36,715 bases of DNA from Chara braunii (GCA_003427395.1 BFEA01000528.1:536884-573598), one strand, 5' to 3'; counted from the stretch's first letter, positions 1-10,354 are shown. The notes: generated by a model from the sequence alone, not told the origin. Program-made: numbers and translations.

Positions 1-891
1 ACCTGACCGGAAAAAACCGTAACAGGAAGCTAGCGAAGTCGTAGCATATATCGTCACAAACAGAACTGCCCGGTAACCGTACATTTATAATATTATATAT
101 ATAGAGAGAGAGGCACACCAAGAAGTCTCACCCCTACTGAACCCTCCCTTCCTCTTCCCACCCCCCTCCCCATTCTCTCTCCCACAGGTGAAGCCTCATT
201 AGCCGGCACCCAAAGTTTTGACCAGGCAGTACACCTAGCGTCATGTACACATCGCTGCCCTTACCCGCTGCATGCAGATCTCCAACACCCCACAGTATCA
301 TCACAGACTGACTTGAGGGTTGCCCAGCTTTGCCGAGAGGGTCACCCTTGACATAATATCACCTGTGCTAGTATATCACCGACTACATTTGGGCTAACTC
401 CTCCTCCATGACATTCATAGGCTTCCCTGCCTAGGGAAATGGATTGTTTCTGGCCATGCAGATTCTGAATTTATATGCACTCTATTCACAGAAGTGCAGC
501 AGTCTAGCACGTTCATAATTGAGTACTACCTTCTGTCGCATGCCAAATGGCGCAGACCAGAACCAAGAACCGACCTCTCAAAAATGGAGCAATGACAGCA
601 CAGCGGAACACTGAAATACCAACAATCAGACCCAATCAATGTCATGACACAGACTGAACATCACCATCATCATCACCACACAGTGTGAGAGGCCTGGCGC
701 ATAAGACAGAGACGAAGCGCCAGGCACATGACCATAGACGGATGAGGAGGGAGGAGAGACAAAGGTGGGGGAGATATGGAGACCGTCGCCAACTCAAAAT
801 GTCGTCGATACTGATCCAAAAATAGTCCCACACAATGTCTCTGTCCCAATGTCAAGTCTGAATCTCCAACTGTCGCCAAATCCCAATGTCG

Positions 892-895
<4 letters not shown>
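1..895. other. unassigned sequence
   Basis: No gene, RNA or element end recognised. A short AT-rich stretch with TATATA runs near 85-105 is followed by a pyrimidine-rich stretch. Reading frames here are short and have no recognisable family. Confidence 0.6.

Positions 896-966
<71 letters not shown>
896..966. repeat. (CT)n microsatellite
   Basis: An uninterrupted CT dinucleotide run of about 71 bp. It generates spurious Ser-Leu and Arg-Glu repeat frames on the two strands, which should not be read as proteins. Confidence 0.97.
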
Positions 967-969
<3 letters not shown>

Positions 970-1100
970 TTTGAGCACCAGGTACTAACCTGCAAAAGGT
1001 GTTGCCTTCATGCAGGTGCGGACGCGCGGAAGATGAAGCTGGAGCGCTGGGCCGACAGGTGAGTCCTCAGGTAAGTCCCCTGGCCTCTGCCATAACACAG

Positions 1101-1125
1101 TCTCTCTCTCTCTCTCTCTCTCTCT
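1101..1125. repeat. (CT)n microsatellite, short
   Basis: A second CT run of 25 bp, about 135 bp after the first. Confidence 0.95.
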
Positions 1126-1249
1126 ACCGCAGCTGCACTGTGCTAGCGCTGAAGTTCTACTTCCCTGCCGCTATCGTCGACTACAGCTACTACTACGAAG
1201 TGTACCGCTACAATACCCGTCGAATGCCTGAAGAATGCCTACCGAAACT

Positions 1250-1297
1250 GAGGCCGACCAGCTATAAATAACGCTGGTCCCGCCTCAGTCAGTCATC
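1250..1297 (+). promoter_or_regulatory. TATA-like motif inside a short inverted repeat
   Basis: TATAAATA at 1263-1270 sits between the paired blocks GAGGC/CCAGC (1250-1262) and GCTGG/GCCTC (1273-1286). About 25 bp downstream, TCAGTCAGTCATC resembles an initiator. This spacing fits a core promoter, as found in LTR U3/R regions or genes, but no downstream gene supports it. A chance occurrence is possible. Confidence 0.25.
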
Positions 1298-1835
1298 TGA
1301 GAGGAGACCTGGTGCCTAAACTGGCGTCCAAACTGAGGCTGGGCGTCAACGGCCAGCGCCCAAAGAAACGGCACCGCCTCACAGGTCTTGGCGCCAAAAC
1401 ACGCGCCAGGGCCTGTCGCCTATATAGGCCTAACCCGGCCTACAGACCTATGGGCCCTGAAACGGGCCGAAACGACACCTGGCCCTACCTGGGCGTAAAA
1501 TCCCCCCTAACAGACCCCTAGTCCTACCTGGTCAAGCCCGGTAGGGCCCATGTGGAACTCAGAATGCCACACTATCTCTGCGGTGCAAGACACTGTTTTT
1601 TAATTAGGTGATCATATTTTAGTTATCTAAAATTTCCCCTAAATTCAAAACTGGTGATTTCCTTCTATACTTCTAAACACCCTATCTATCCTATCTGCAT
1701 TCTGATTACTGCTGCCTTTCATCTATGTTTCATGTAGAGTTTGTGAACACAGATTCCTCATCATTCGATCTTTCATTCGTCCTCTTCGTTCTTCCTCTTA
1801 GTCCTTATGACTTCTTAGTCTAACTAGCCCAATTA
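1298..1835. other. unassigned, GC-rich then AT-rich sequence
   Basis: The stretch 1311-1530 is GC-rich with an open plus frame of about 69 codons that resembles nothing I know. It contains a palindromic GCCTATATAGGC near 1420. It could be LTR-like DNA, but no matching second copy is in the window. 1580-1835 is AT-rich without recognisable features. Confidence 0.4.
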
Positions 1836-1922
1836 CACCACCAGTACTTCGCCCATACATCAGGAATTTGAACAGGAGTTGTAACTCATTTTTGGCCGCG
1901 ACTTTCGGAAGTAATGGTGGTT
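1836..1922. mobile_element. short family A MITE remnant
   Basis: The left end CACCACCAGTACTTCG and right end GAAGTAATGGTGGTTTAA are inverted copies of the family A terminus seen at 5.6, 9.7, 11.6 and 16.6 kb. Only about 87 bp remain, so the interior is largely deleted. Flanks are AATTA on the left and TTAAT on the right. Confidence 0.55.
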
Positions 1923-3260
1923 TAATGTCGTCTCCTCCCTCCCCTGCTGTCTCCCAATGCACTGCTAATGCCATCCTCCTGCTCCCTATCTGCTTTTTCC
2001 CTCATCTTCGCAATCTCCAACTAGGGTTGCTTTCTCTAGCATATTCCCTCTGTTAGGTTTGGGTGATGGAAGTATTTGCATCTCTCTCTCTCTCTCTCTC
2101 TGTGATGCAGCACTCTTGGTTTATCAACTTTTATGCTTCCCTTTTCAGACAAGGATAGTAGCCAGCACAATTTGAAACTCGAACTTCTAAACCCTTCATT
2201 GTTTGCAGTTACGTGTGTGTAACATCCAGCCACCACACAGGTCCTCATTCGGGGATTATGTTTCCATTTTGCTTTCCTAAAACAAACTCTCAGCTCTTTC
2301 TGGCTGGAGGTACTTACTGATCCCATGTCGCTGAATGACAGTGCATGGTGAAACCCACGAGGAAACAACCTCTCCAAATCCTTTTTGCTCAGGTTGGACA
2401 TAGCTGCAATAAATGCCGCCTGCACAAGACACAACCCAAACTTTCAACTCAGTAATGAAAGTCAAGTAATCTAAATATTTTTTTTCAGTGTTTTCACAGC
2501 AAAACATACACCATAGGACCATAAGTTTTCATGAGTGAACGACATCCATAACACATCAGCGGCAAAATATTCAACCACTGTCTGTGACCTGTATCGGGGT
2601 GTCCCTATAGTAGCGCCCCGGCGGAAGTGTCTATGACCCCTCGGAAGGTGAGGGTTGGTCTAGGTCCAGGTCTAGATAGAGAGGTCTGGGTTGCACCGCT
2701 GTAGGGATTGACTTGCGATAACAGGTCACGAATGACACCCCCTGGAGGAAGACTGTCCTTGGGGATGTCACAAGCCATCCAATCCCCTCACTGGTTGAGT
2801 ACGACGACAGACGCCTCCCAAGGCCTAGCATCCACCTTCTACCACGACATGGACCCTTTTTTTTTTTTTTCAAAAGACATTCAGATGAATGTCCCAGTTT
2901 TAAGAGTAGATGAATGGAAACACCCAACGACACATGACAGTGATGGACACACTAGAGGTTACTGTGGCTCCGTGAAAGTGACACACATGGACAACAGATA
3001 AGGTTCCTAAGGCGATCGGGATCAGACTTCTTTCGGCTTAGAAAATAATACTAGATGGTCAATGCGCTTGTGTGTTGTCAAGAAACCCCAAACTCTCTTC
3101 TCGTTCAATCGATCTACAAGCCATCACGAATCATCCAGTGCACGTGTGTGTGCGTGTGTGATATGCACTGGCCACAAGGTGTTGCCAATGCAGGAGGAAG
3201 AAATAAAGAAGCAAGATCTGACTCCCACTCTATGTCACCTCGCTAGTCCAATGATGAGTC
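1923..3260. other. unassigned sequence with CT run and poly-T
   Basis: Holds a (CT)n run at 2081-2100 and a 14-T run at 2857-2870. The T run could be the reverse complement of a retrocopy tail, but no matching body or target duplication was found. Open frames (for example minus 2036-2434) have no recognisable domains. Confidence 0.5.
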
Positions 3261-3460
3261 CAGGGTTGCATACCAGCCGACACCAACGGGCTGCTAGAGG
3301 ACCTTTTTATCTAAATCTGAGTTTGGGCCTGTACTGCGCTTGCTGAGTACCACCCAACGCCAAGAAACTTGTGTGCTGCAAGAAGGGGTTGGGGGAGGGG
3401 GGTGAGGGAGGGGGGGTGTTGTATGGAGTGGAGGGGGCTATGTGAGTGGGCGGGGTATGA
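3261..3460. mobile_element. truncated hAT-like element, relative of 15496-16001
   Basis: Starts with CAGGGTTGCATACC, matching the inverted right terminus of the hAT-like insertion at 15496-16001. An internal block (about 3318-3346, TCTGAGTTTGGGCC then TACTGCGCTTGCTGAGTAC) is the reverse complement of about 15837-15872. The G-rich stretch that follows mirrors that element's C-rich interior. The opposite end (expected GTGCAACACTG) was not found, so this copy is truncated or rearranged. Confidence 0.5.
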
Positions 3461-4234
3461 TTATCCTAACCAACGGCAGGCACCCAAAGGTCACATCCTA
3501 CTTGCAGTATTGAGAGCTTACTTCAAATGAATATGGGTCCGCAACTGAACAACGTTCAAGCTTATTCCGCCGAATGAATGGGGGTGGGGGGGACAGGCAG
3601 GGTGGAGGCGCTGGTCCTCAACTCCGAACTGGGAGCCTACGTAGCACGAGTATGGTCTGCAGTGGTGCAGGTTCATGCTCACACCATGGGGCATGGAGAA
3701 GAGCGCCCCCCCCCCCCCCCCGCCCCCCTGCTAGACCACCGTTGCACCCAAACCAGAATTGTGAAAACTCTACTGCCCGGAACTGTGACATCCAAACCAC
3801 CACAGCATAAGGCCTACTCATGGCCATAACCTTACTGGGTCCCAGTAGGTCGAACTGACACGCTGCATCGGCAGCAGTGCTCCGGTGCAAGGGTGCTTTA
3901 AAGCACCGGTCCACAAGTACAGTGCACCGGTTAACCGACTAGCTGTCCCGTGAATGTATGGCCTGCCTTTGCCCAGTTAAATTCATTCATGATTAAAAAA
4001 AAACTGAAGAAGGTTCGCTTAGCTGGGAAACAAGCTGGTGGTTTAATAACCACTATTCCTTTTGCAACAGGACAGCCAGGTATCAATTTGATATCAATTC
4101 CCAGTTCTTTTCAGCGGCCTACATTAAAAAGGAGAGAGACTGGGGCAGCAGGGGGTGGGAGGAATTGGGTTGGAGGTGTTGTCACGAGAGCACGCGACTT
4201 CTCTCGAGAGTCTCCACACAAATAAATCAAGCCC
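3461..4234. other. unassigned sequence with 16-bp C run
   Basis: Contains a C homopolymer at 3706-3721, a likely sequencing or assembly trouble spot. No coding or element features recognised. Confidence 0.5.
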
Positions 4235-4355
4235 TTCGACACGAGCGCAAATCACATTGTGGCTGAATGCGATGGTTTGGGGAAGCAAAGAGGTTGAAGC
4301 TCCAATGTGAAAACTTTGACAGGAGTGCAAATCACATTGCGGCCGAATGCGCTGG
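4235..4355. repeat. 80-bp-period duplicated segment
   Basis: A roughly 41-bp block containing GCAAATCACATTG then GAATGCG and TGGT occurs at 4235-4275 and again at 4315-4355, differing at a few positions. Likely a local tandem duplication with a diverged spacer. Confidence 0.7.
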
Positions 4356-4677
4356 TATCCAACCTACCCTTTCCCAATACCTCTCTGAGTTGCTAGCAAG
4401 AACAGAAGAAATGACTGGGCTGCTACCAGTGGTTAGGCCTTCAACCACTTTCGTGCTGCACAAAACAGGAAAAGAAAAGAAGTGGGCTGCTTGTTGGGCC
4501 TCCAGCTGCTTTAGGGTTGGGGTAGCAGTGCAAGGTTTGTATTCCATTTTGAGGGTGGAGGGACAGAAAGGACAAAACTAGCCCAGTCAGAATGCAAGTG
4601 GGCCTGAGCACATCCAGGCGCAGATCATGCACTTGTACATCTGCATATCCATTTTGCACTTTGCAAACCTATGCGGG

Positions 4678-4862
4678 CAGTTATGTACTTACAACTTCCA
4701 GTAAGTTTGAACCCTCTTTTTGCAGTGGCAGATTCCCACTGCATACCAAGCTTTGCCAAACTACCAGGGGCAGTTATGTACTTACAACTTCCAGTATGTT
4801 TGAACCCTCTTTTTGCAGTTACAGATTCCCACTGCATACCAAGCTTTGCCAAACCACCAGTG
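4678..4862. repeat. 93-bp tandem duplication
   Basis: Two adjacent units, 4678-4770 and 4771-4862, start CAGTTATGTACTTACAAC and end near CCAAGCTTTGCCAAAC. They differ at only a handful of positions, so the duplication is fairly recent. The AAGCTTTGCC segment resembles the interior of the family A MITE at 17.8 kb. Confidence 0.85.
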
Positions 4863-4987
4863 GTGCACGACTTTATCTGTTTTGGCTGGCGCTGCCAGCC
4901 ATTGGGGTCCGGTAGCTCAGAGCCCCCAAATTTTCAGATTGGCTTGATTTCGATTTCTCAAGTTTGCCCGGGCGATGCACTGCTGGT
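4854..4987. mobile_element. degraded family A MITE-like sequence
   Basis: Begins ACCACCAGTGGTGCAC. It contains the family A interior palindrome TGGCTGGCGCTGCCAGCCA and the adjacent GTCCGGTAGC block, and ends near GCACTGCTGGTC. The termini are diverged and the target duplication is not clear. Confidence 0.4.
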
Positions 4988-5455
4988 CAAAATCACCAGT
5001 ACATTTGAGGCTCTCTTTTCCAATGCTGATTTCTGCCACACGACAAGTGTGCTGAATCGGTGTGGGCACAGGGTCACATTGTTTTGCCTGGAGCAGCTAG
5101 GCTTTTCCATTTGGTAGGTCGAGCCCCAAAGGACACAGAGTGTTAACCGCCGCCTCCGAAAAAAAATGGGTGGGGAATGAACTGCTGCTTTACATGACCA
5201 CTATTCCCCAGCCTCTTTTTCTCGACGTTCAATTCTGCCCATGCCTGAAATTCTGAACCATCAAGGCCAACCACCTAACGGGTGCCAGCAGCTCTTTCTC
5301 GGGCCTGTAAGCCGAGCCTTTCCGGCGGCCACACAATAACTGGGAGACCTGGCTGCGAATGATGGTGGTTTACAGTCGTTTTCTTTTTGGATTCTTCACC
5401 TGAGGGGGGTTGGACGTGGCCATTCCTCCTGTTTTCTTACGTCATAAAACTCGTC

Positions 5456-5752
5456 ACAGACACAGGCCAACTTCCCTTAAACGGTTACACCCCTCTCCCC
5501 GCTTGACAGACAGGGGCCAACTTCCATTGCACCCCTCTCCCCACTTAACAGACGGGCCAACTTCCCTTGCACCCCTCTCCCCCCTTAAACCACCAGTACT
5601 TCCTAAAGTCGTGCCCGTTAACAAGCCGCAATTTTAGGAAATGTACAGGCCACTACAGGAGCGCCCAAATTCATCCAAACGGCCGATAGCTGGGCCGAGT
5701 ACTGGTGGTTAACAGACAGGGCCAACTTCCCTTGCACACCTCTCCCCCCCGC
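5456..5752. repeat. about 43-bp minisatellite split by a MITE
   Basis: Units carrying GGGCCAACTTCCCTTGCACC and then CTCTCCCC repeat at about 5456, 5504 and 5548. A fourth unit resumes at 5711 after a MITE insertion. The unbroken junction between units 2 and 3 reads CCACTTAACAGAC and serves as an empty-site reference for the insertion. Confidence 0.8.
5589..5709. mobile_element. family A MITE, 121 bp
   Basis: Terminal inverted repeats ACCACCAGTACTT and GAGTACTGGTGGT flank a 121-bp element with no coding capacity. TAA lies immediately on both sides (TTAA on the left, TTAA overlapping the last T on the right). The intact minisatellite junction in the same array has a single TTAA, so the insertion duplicated TAA or TTAA. 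A close relative (same CCTAAAG and CAATTTTAGGAAA interior) lies at 9761-9911. Confidence 0.8.
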
Positions 5753-6710
5753 CACTCCTTGCTCTGGCTTAAAAGGAGAGTCTAACATCATAAGCCTAAC
5801 AAACTGAATGGTCTTGGTTTCCGGATACAAGGTCCTTTCAATTAACCACAGGGGATTGGGTAATTTTCCCCTACGTTCTCTGCCAAGAGTCGAGAGGCTA
5901 CAGCTTTTCTGGTGGCAATGCCCCCCCACTTACCCGGATTCTTCATTTCTGACTGTCGATGAACTAGCCCGAACTGAACGGACAGCTTGGCATCCCTTGA
6001 TCTAACGAACTACCTGGATTCCCCGTTTGTTTCCCTCGTTTTGAATATCGACTATGGCGATCAACTATCAGAAATGAATTATTCGGGTATGTGGAACCTC
6101 ACCCTGGGCCCATTTGCCTGTGCCCTCTTCTGTCTTACCATGGAGTACAAAACGGCCGACCGGGCTAACCAGGCGCAGAGTGCTAATGGGACAGGCATAA
6201 AGCTAATGCGAAGTTAGAAATACTCATTGTAATCTTATTGTAAATTTGTAATCTTATTGTAAATTTGTAATCTTATTATAAGGGACTCTGGGCCCGGCTC
6301 CCACTACGTGCTGCTCCCCACAAACAGCTCGGAGCCGTATTATAAGGGACGTTGGGCGCCGGAGTTTAATATCTGAGAAACAAAAAGCAAAACAGTTGCA
6401 AACCTGAAAGAAACCTGATTTCAACCTTATCCGAACCTAATGAACCTGATTGGAACTTTTTTTTTTTTTTTTCCACCGAAACTTTGGAAAATGAATCTGA
6501 GACGCAGTATCCGCTTACAATCCAAAGAAGTGAGAGAAGATTGGACTCTGTCAGAGAAATCCTTTGTGAGAGATTCCTGCCAGCATTGATTACCCTGACC
6601 TCCAGGGGATAGACTGGGCAGGAAGCAGGGAGGGGGAACCTCTTCACCTTGAAACCGGCGCCAGATGCCTGTTGCTACTCACTGGTTCCTCCCTCCCCCC
6701 ATGAGCCCCA
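5753..6710. other. unassigned sequence with small repeats
   Basis: Includes about three copies of an 18-bp AT-rich unit (AATCTTATTGTAAATTTG) near 6229-6275, two TATTATAAGGGAC blocks around a GGCTCC/GGAGCC inverted pair (about 6270-6353), and a 16-T run at 6457-6472. No gene recognised. Confidence 0.5.
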
Positions 6711-6845
6711 GTACCTGATTGGAACCTTATCCATTCCCCAGTAATAGTTGCACTTTGCTGAATTTGAGGGTGACATCGAGATTTCTGTCCAGGAAGTCTC
6801 TAGTCTAATCGGAAACTTGTCCACCCCCCAGCACTAGTTGCACTA

Positions 6846-6950
6846 CCGTCTTCACCCGAATAGAACACCCAATCATTATAGCTGCATTTGGTACCACTTT
6901 CAGTCCACATATGTCAATAGTTACAGGGCGTTCTATTCAGGTGAAGACGG
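6846..6950. mobile_element. family B MITE, array copy 1
   Basis: Termini CCGTCTTCACCCGAATAGAA and TTCTATTCAGGTGAAGACGG are inverted repeats flanked by TA on both sides. The 105-bp body is almost wholly palindromic, with ATTATAGCTG and CAGTCCA in the centre. No coding capacity. Confidence 0.8.
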
Positions 6951-7076
6951 TAGGACTTGCTGAATTTGAGGGCGACAGAGAGTAGGACTTGCTGAATTTG
7001 AGGGCGACAAAATTTCTGTCCAGGAAGTCTCTAGTCTGATTGGAACCTTATCCACCCCCCAATACTAGTTGCACTA

Positions 7077-7181
7077 CTGTCTTCACCCGAATAGAACACC
7101 CAGTCATTATAGCTCTATTTGGTGCAACTTTCAGTCCAGATACATCAATAATTACAGGGTGTTCTATTCGGCTGAAGACGG
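7077..7181. mobile_element. family B MITE, array copy 2
   Basis: Same 105-bp palindromic element as copy 1, flanked by TA, in the same position within the next array unit. Point differences from copy 1 are few. Confidence 0.8.
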
Positions 7182-7269
7182 TAGGACTTGCTGAATTTGA
7201 GGGCAGCATCTTGATTTCTAGCCAGGAAGTCTCTAGTCTGATGGGAACCATATCCACCCCCCAGTGTTA

Positions 7270-7359
7270 GTAGAACACCCAGGCATTATAGCTGTATTTG
7301 GTGCAATTCCAGTCCAGATAAGTCAATAATTACAGGGCGTTCTATTCGGGTGAAGACAG
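7270..7359. mobile_element. family B MITE, array copy 3, left end missing
   Basis: Starts directly at TAGAACACCC, lacking the outer TIR, and continues to GGGTGAAGACAG followed by TA. The left terminus was lost with adjacent unit sequence. Confidence 0.75.
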
Positions 7360-7416
7360 TAGGCCTTGCTGAGTTTGAGGGCAACAGCAAGATTTCCGCC
7401 CACAAAATTCTAGTCT

Positions 7417-7654
7417 AGAAGGGCCGTGGAAGAACAACACTGCAGGAACAGATCCAGAGTCACTAGCTCAGCCAGAATAGTTTTGCTGTTTCTTTCTTCT
7501 CTTTCATGGACCGAGTTGGGGCCCCCATTCCTCCGAGAAGGGTCATGGAAGAACAACACTGCAGGAACAGATCCAGAGTCACTAGCTCAGCCAGAATAGT
7601 TTTGCTGTTTCTTTCTTTTCTTCCATGGACCGAGTTGGGCCCCCCATTCCTCCG
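7417..7654. repeat. 119-bp tandem duplication
   Basis: Units 7417-7535 and 7536-7654 both run from AGAAGGG through GGAAGAACAACACTGCAGG to CCATTCCTCCG. They are nearly identical, so the event is recent. No coding role seen. Confidence 0.9.
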
Positions 7655-8161
7655 ACTTAACGCTTTCGTGCACATATGTTTCGTTGCCCATCCAACAGGG
7701 ACAAGGGCTGAAAACTCACCAGTCATGCTTCAATTTTTTCACCTGACAAGATCATCAACTCTTCACCGTTTGTCTAAAGTATGAATAAGCACCTGAGAAT
7801 GATCTGAGGGATCGATCTTTAATGCATCTAATTGTTTTTATGGATGTACTTGCATGCATCTAGCCGCAATCATGTCCTTAAACAAGTAAAAAGGTCCTAG
7901 TGTGAGTATGCCCTGAGACCAGTAAGTGGAGTGGGCAGCTTTCCACGACAACTTACCAATTAGAGTTTTTATCAACCAGAAATCTGTTCGCTTTTTGTCT
8001 ACATATGAATATTCAGCAGAAATTTGTTTGTTTGTCGTCTACCATCAGAACGCGCCCGAAAGTTCAATCAAGCACCCAAATGACATTGCTGTCCAGGGAT
8101 CCAGATGTCCTTTCAAATTCCCCTGAGGCTTTTCCTGTCTCCTCCCCGTTTCCCCCTTCTC
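7655..8161. other. unassigned; one PIF-like terminus
   Basis: Nothing coding recognised. GTGAGTATGCCC near 7898-7909 resembles the terminus of the PIF/Harbinger-like MITE at 22.2 kb. The same terminus recurs at 10871-10882, followed by TTA. No partner terminus was found for either. Confidence 0.4.
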
Positions 8162-8168
8162 CGCTTCT

Positions 8169-8966
8169 CAGAGCTGGGCACCGGGTGCCCAGAGCCGCAC
8201 CCACCTGCACCCACCCGACCCACAGGGTGATGGGTCGGATTTAGGGTCTACATGAATTGTCTTGGGTGGGTTATGGGCGGGCACAACCAGCATGCCTTTC
8301 TGGGTGACGGGCGGGTGAAGATTTGACCTGGGTCACCCGCTGGGTGGTGGCAAGCGGGTGATGTCTTGGCCTGGGTCACCCGGCCCATAGACCCAGGATG
8401 ACCCGAAAATTATTCACCCCCCCTCCCTTGTGTAGTACGTCGGGCTTGAGGTTGAGAGCCAAAGAAAAAAGTGCTTGGATTCAGTTGGCCAGGTCCTGAT
8501 AAAGTAACGCGGAGTGCTCCAGCAGTGCAGGTGCCCCTGGACAAAAAAAAATAAATTGAGATACTTTCCTTAAGAGATGTTCGAGTCTCATTGTTGATGT
8601 TGCCGTTGTTTTAATAATAGGATTTCGGATGTCTTTGTTGCAATGCTATGTTGCCGATGAAATTGTGATGGTGTAAGGGACTGGCATGGGCAGGTGCGGG
8701 CTGATGCGGGTGGGTGTGGGTGAAGAAAATTTAGGTATTGGACGCGGGCGGGTGATGATACTCTTACGGGTGCGCGCGGGTGTGGGTGAGGGCTTTTTTC
8801 GGGTCACGGGCGGATCGGGCGTGGGGCTGAAATTTCAAAAATATTCTGGGTGGGTGGGGTCGTCTAAAATTAAAAAAATAAAATTATTGGGTCGGGTGGA
8901 TGGGGAAGAAAAAAAATTGGGCGGGTTGGGTCGAGGGTGAGGAAAAAAAAAAATTGCCCACCTCTG
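8169..8966. mobile_element. non-autonomous hAT element, about 0.8 kb
   Basis: The left terminus CAGAGCTGGGCA and right terminus TTGCCCACCTCTG form a 12-bp TIR. CGCTTCTC lies on the left (8162-8169) and right (8967-8974), an 8-bp target duplication that overlaps the first C of the left TIR. CAGAG-type termini with 8-bp duplications are hAT hallmarks. Both subterminal zones (8169-8400, 8680-8950) are packed with GGGTG and GGGCGGG motifs, like transposase-binding subterminal repeats of this superfamily. No transposase frame is present, so it would need help in trans. Confidence 0.85.
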
Positions 8967-8974
8967 CGCTTCTC

Positions 8975-9708
8975 CCTCCCCCCCCACTCCCCCCCAAAAA
9001 GAAAAAAGAACCCTTACATCATTCATCTCACATCGACACATCCAAAGAGACACTTTCGCCGGACACTGCGGACAGACAAAGCACCTTTACAACCTGAACA
9101 GTGCAAGAACCTGAGGTTTTGCAGGACAACGCGAGTGTTCCATATTTGTAAATAATTCATGTTTGGTGTGCTCTGATTTTCAGTTTTGCCCTTGGTAATT
9201 TGCAAATTAGTAAATTACTTGTTTGTCCTTCTTTTGAGTTTTCCAGAATGGGCCGTCGGAGTCAGGACTCTTCTGGAATTTTGCTTCCGTGATCTACTTC
9301 CAAATGGAGGCCACACTGAAAATGACCAAACTGGTAAGCTGAAATTAACCGCAGACTTCGGAACCATCCGAACTTGTACCCTGCCAGGGGGAACTGCCCA
9401 GGAAAAGGACAGGAAACTGAGGAAAGTGACATAGAAATGCCAAAACCCGTGGCATTTTCAACTAATTGCTGGAGAAGCTGATGATACTCGCCTTCGAAAA
9501 TCATTAACTGGCCTTGTTGAGGGAAAAAAGAAAAAAGGAAAAAAAAAAAAAAACAGAAACAACTGTGCCCAGCCTTGACTTGGAGTGATTCCAGTAGGCT
9601 GAAGAATTGGCTGTCAGGCCTTCCACAAAAGCCACCCACCGGTCCAGTCGAGCGATCATTCGGTGGAAGGCCGCCCGGCTGCTTCGGCACCGGCTCGAGG
9701 AAGTCACT
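8975..9708. other. unassigned sequence with A-rich tract
   Basis: No gene recognised. A long A-rich tract at about 9522-9553 could be a retrocopy tail, but no body or flanking duplication was identified. Confidence 0.45.
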
Positions 9709-9713
9709 CTAAA

Positions 9714-10036
9714 ACCACCAGTACTTCGCCCATACATCGGCCACAGACCCTTCATGTTAAACCACCAGTACTTCCTAAAGTTGTGCCCGTTAACAAGCCA
9801 CAATTTTAGGAAAGCTACGGGCCACTACAGGAGTGCTCGAATTCATCCGACTAGAAACATTTCTACTTTATTTTTTTCCTGCGGCCGATAGCTTGGCCAA
9901 GTACTGGTGGTTTAACGCGCCGTGTTTTTTGGGCCTCGGGTACCAGAGCAAAATAGCTGACCGCGCCAGCCAAAAGAAAGCTGCATCGGTTCGTTTTTTT
10001 TGGGCGCGCATTTCCAGCATCGGACAAAGTGGTGGT
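9714..10036. mobile_element. family A MITE interrupted by a second MITE
   Basis: The left end is ACCACCAGTACTTCGCCC and the right end is GTGGTGGT followed by CTAA. The interior after 9916 keeps the family block GGGCCTCGGGTACC and GCGCCAGCC. The element is split at 9757-9915 by the insertion of another family A element. Without it the outer copy is about 160 bp, comparable with 10080-10264 and 11593-11793. Confidence 0.7.
9761..9911. mobile_element. nested family A MITE with TTAA on both sides
   Basis: A 151-bp element with ACCACCAGTACTT / AAGTACTGGTGGT termini and TTAA directly on each side (9757-9760, 9912-9915). It belongs to the same subfamily as 5589-5709 and sits inside an older family A copy. 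TTAA duplications are typical of piggyBac-type insertion, but a 3-bp TAA/TTA duplication cannot be excluded. Confidence 0.8.
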
Positions 10037-10079
10037 CTAAAACCCTACCCAACTTGTCAAAGCTACTTAGCACAATTAC

Positions 10080-10264
10080 ACCACCGGTTTCTTTCCCAGG
10101 AATTTTGCTCGGACACAGCCATTAATGTGCCGCGTCTTTCGGGCCTTGGACTACCAAATCAAAAATACCGGCGTCACCAGTCACCCACACCAGTTCAGCT
10201 TGACAAAACTTGGCGCGCAGTAGAAATCTGCATTGGGAATCAGAGGCTCTGAAGTACTGGTGGT
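10080..10264. mobile_element. family A MITE, 185 bp
   Basis: Starts ACCACCGGTTTCTT and ends GAAGTACTGGTGGT. The interior has the family block TCGGGCCTTGGACTACC and ACTTGGCGCGCAG. Flanks are AATTAC on the left and TTAATG on the right. Older than the nested 9.76-kb copy, judging from terminal divergence. Confidence 0.7.
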
Positions 10265-10354
10265 TTAATGCATGCAGAGTCGTTTTAGACTTGTGGGAGT
10301 CGACCTACCTCTTGTCGGGTATGGGCTCCTAACAAAAAGATGATACCAGTGGTA

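Larger units (their letters stand above)
6711..7390. repeat. tandem array of 180-230 bp units, three containing a family B MITE
   Basis: Units share CCAGGAAGTCTCTAGTCT, CCACCCCCCAG, GTTGCAC and CTTGCTGAATTTGAGGG. A partial unit at about 6711-6780 lacks a MITE. Units at about 6781-7010, 7011-7213 and 7214-7390 each carry one at the same position. One insertion followed by unit duplication explains this best. Confidence 0.8.

Noticed and set aside
673-978. Arg-Glu and Ser-Leu repeat proteins over the CT/GA tracts (also near 20655-21224 and 25742-26428)
   Set aside because: Direct translation of dinucleotide microsatellites.
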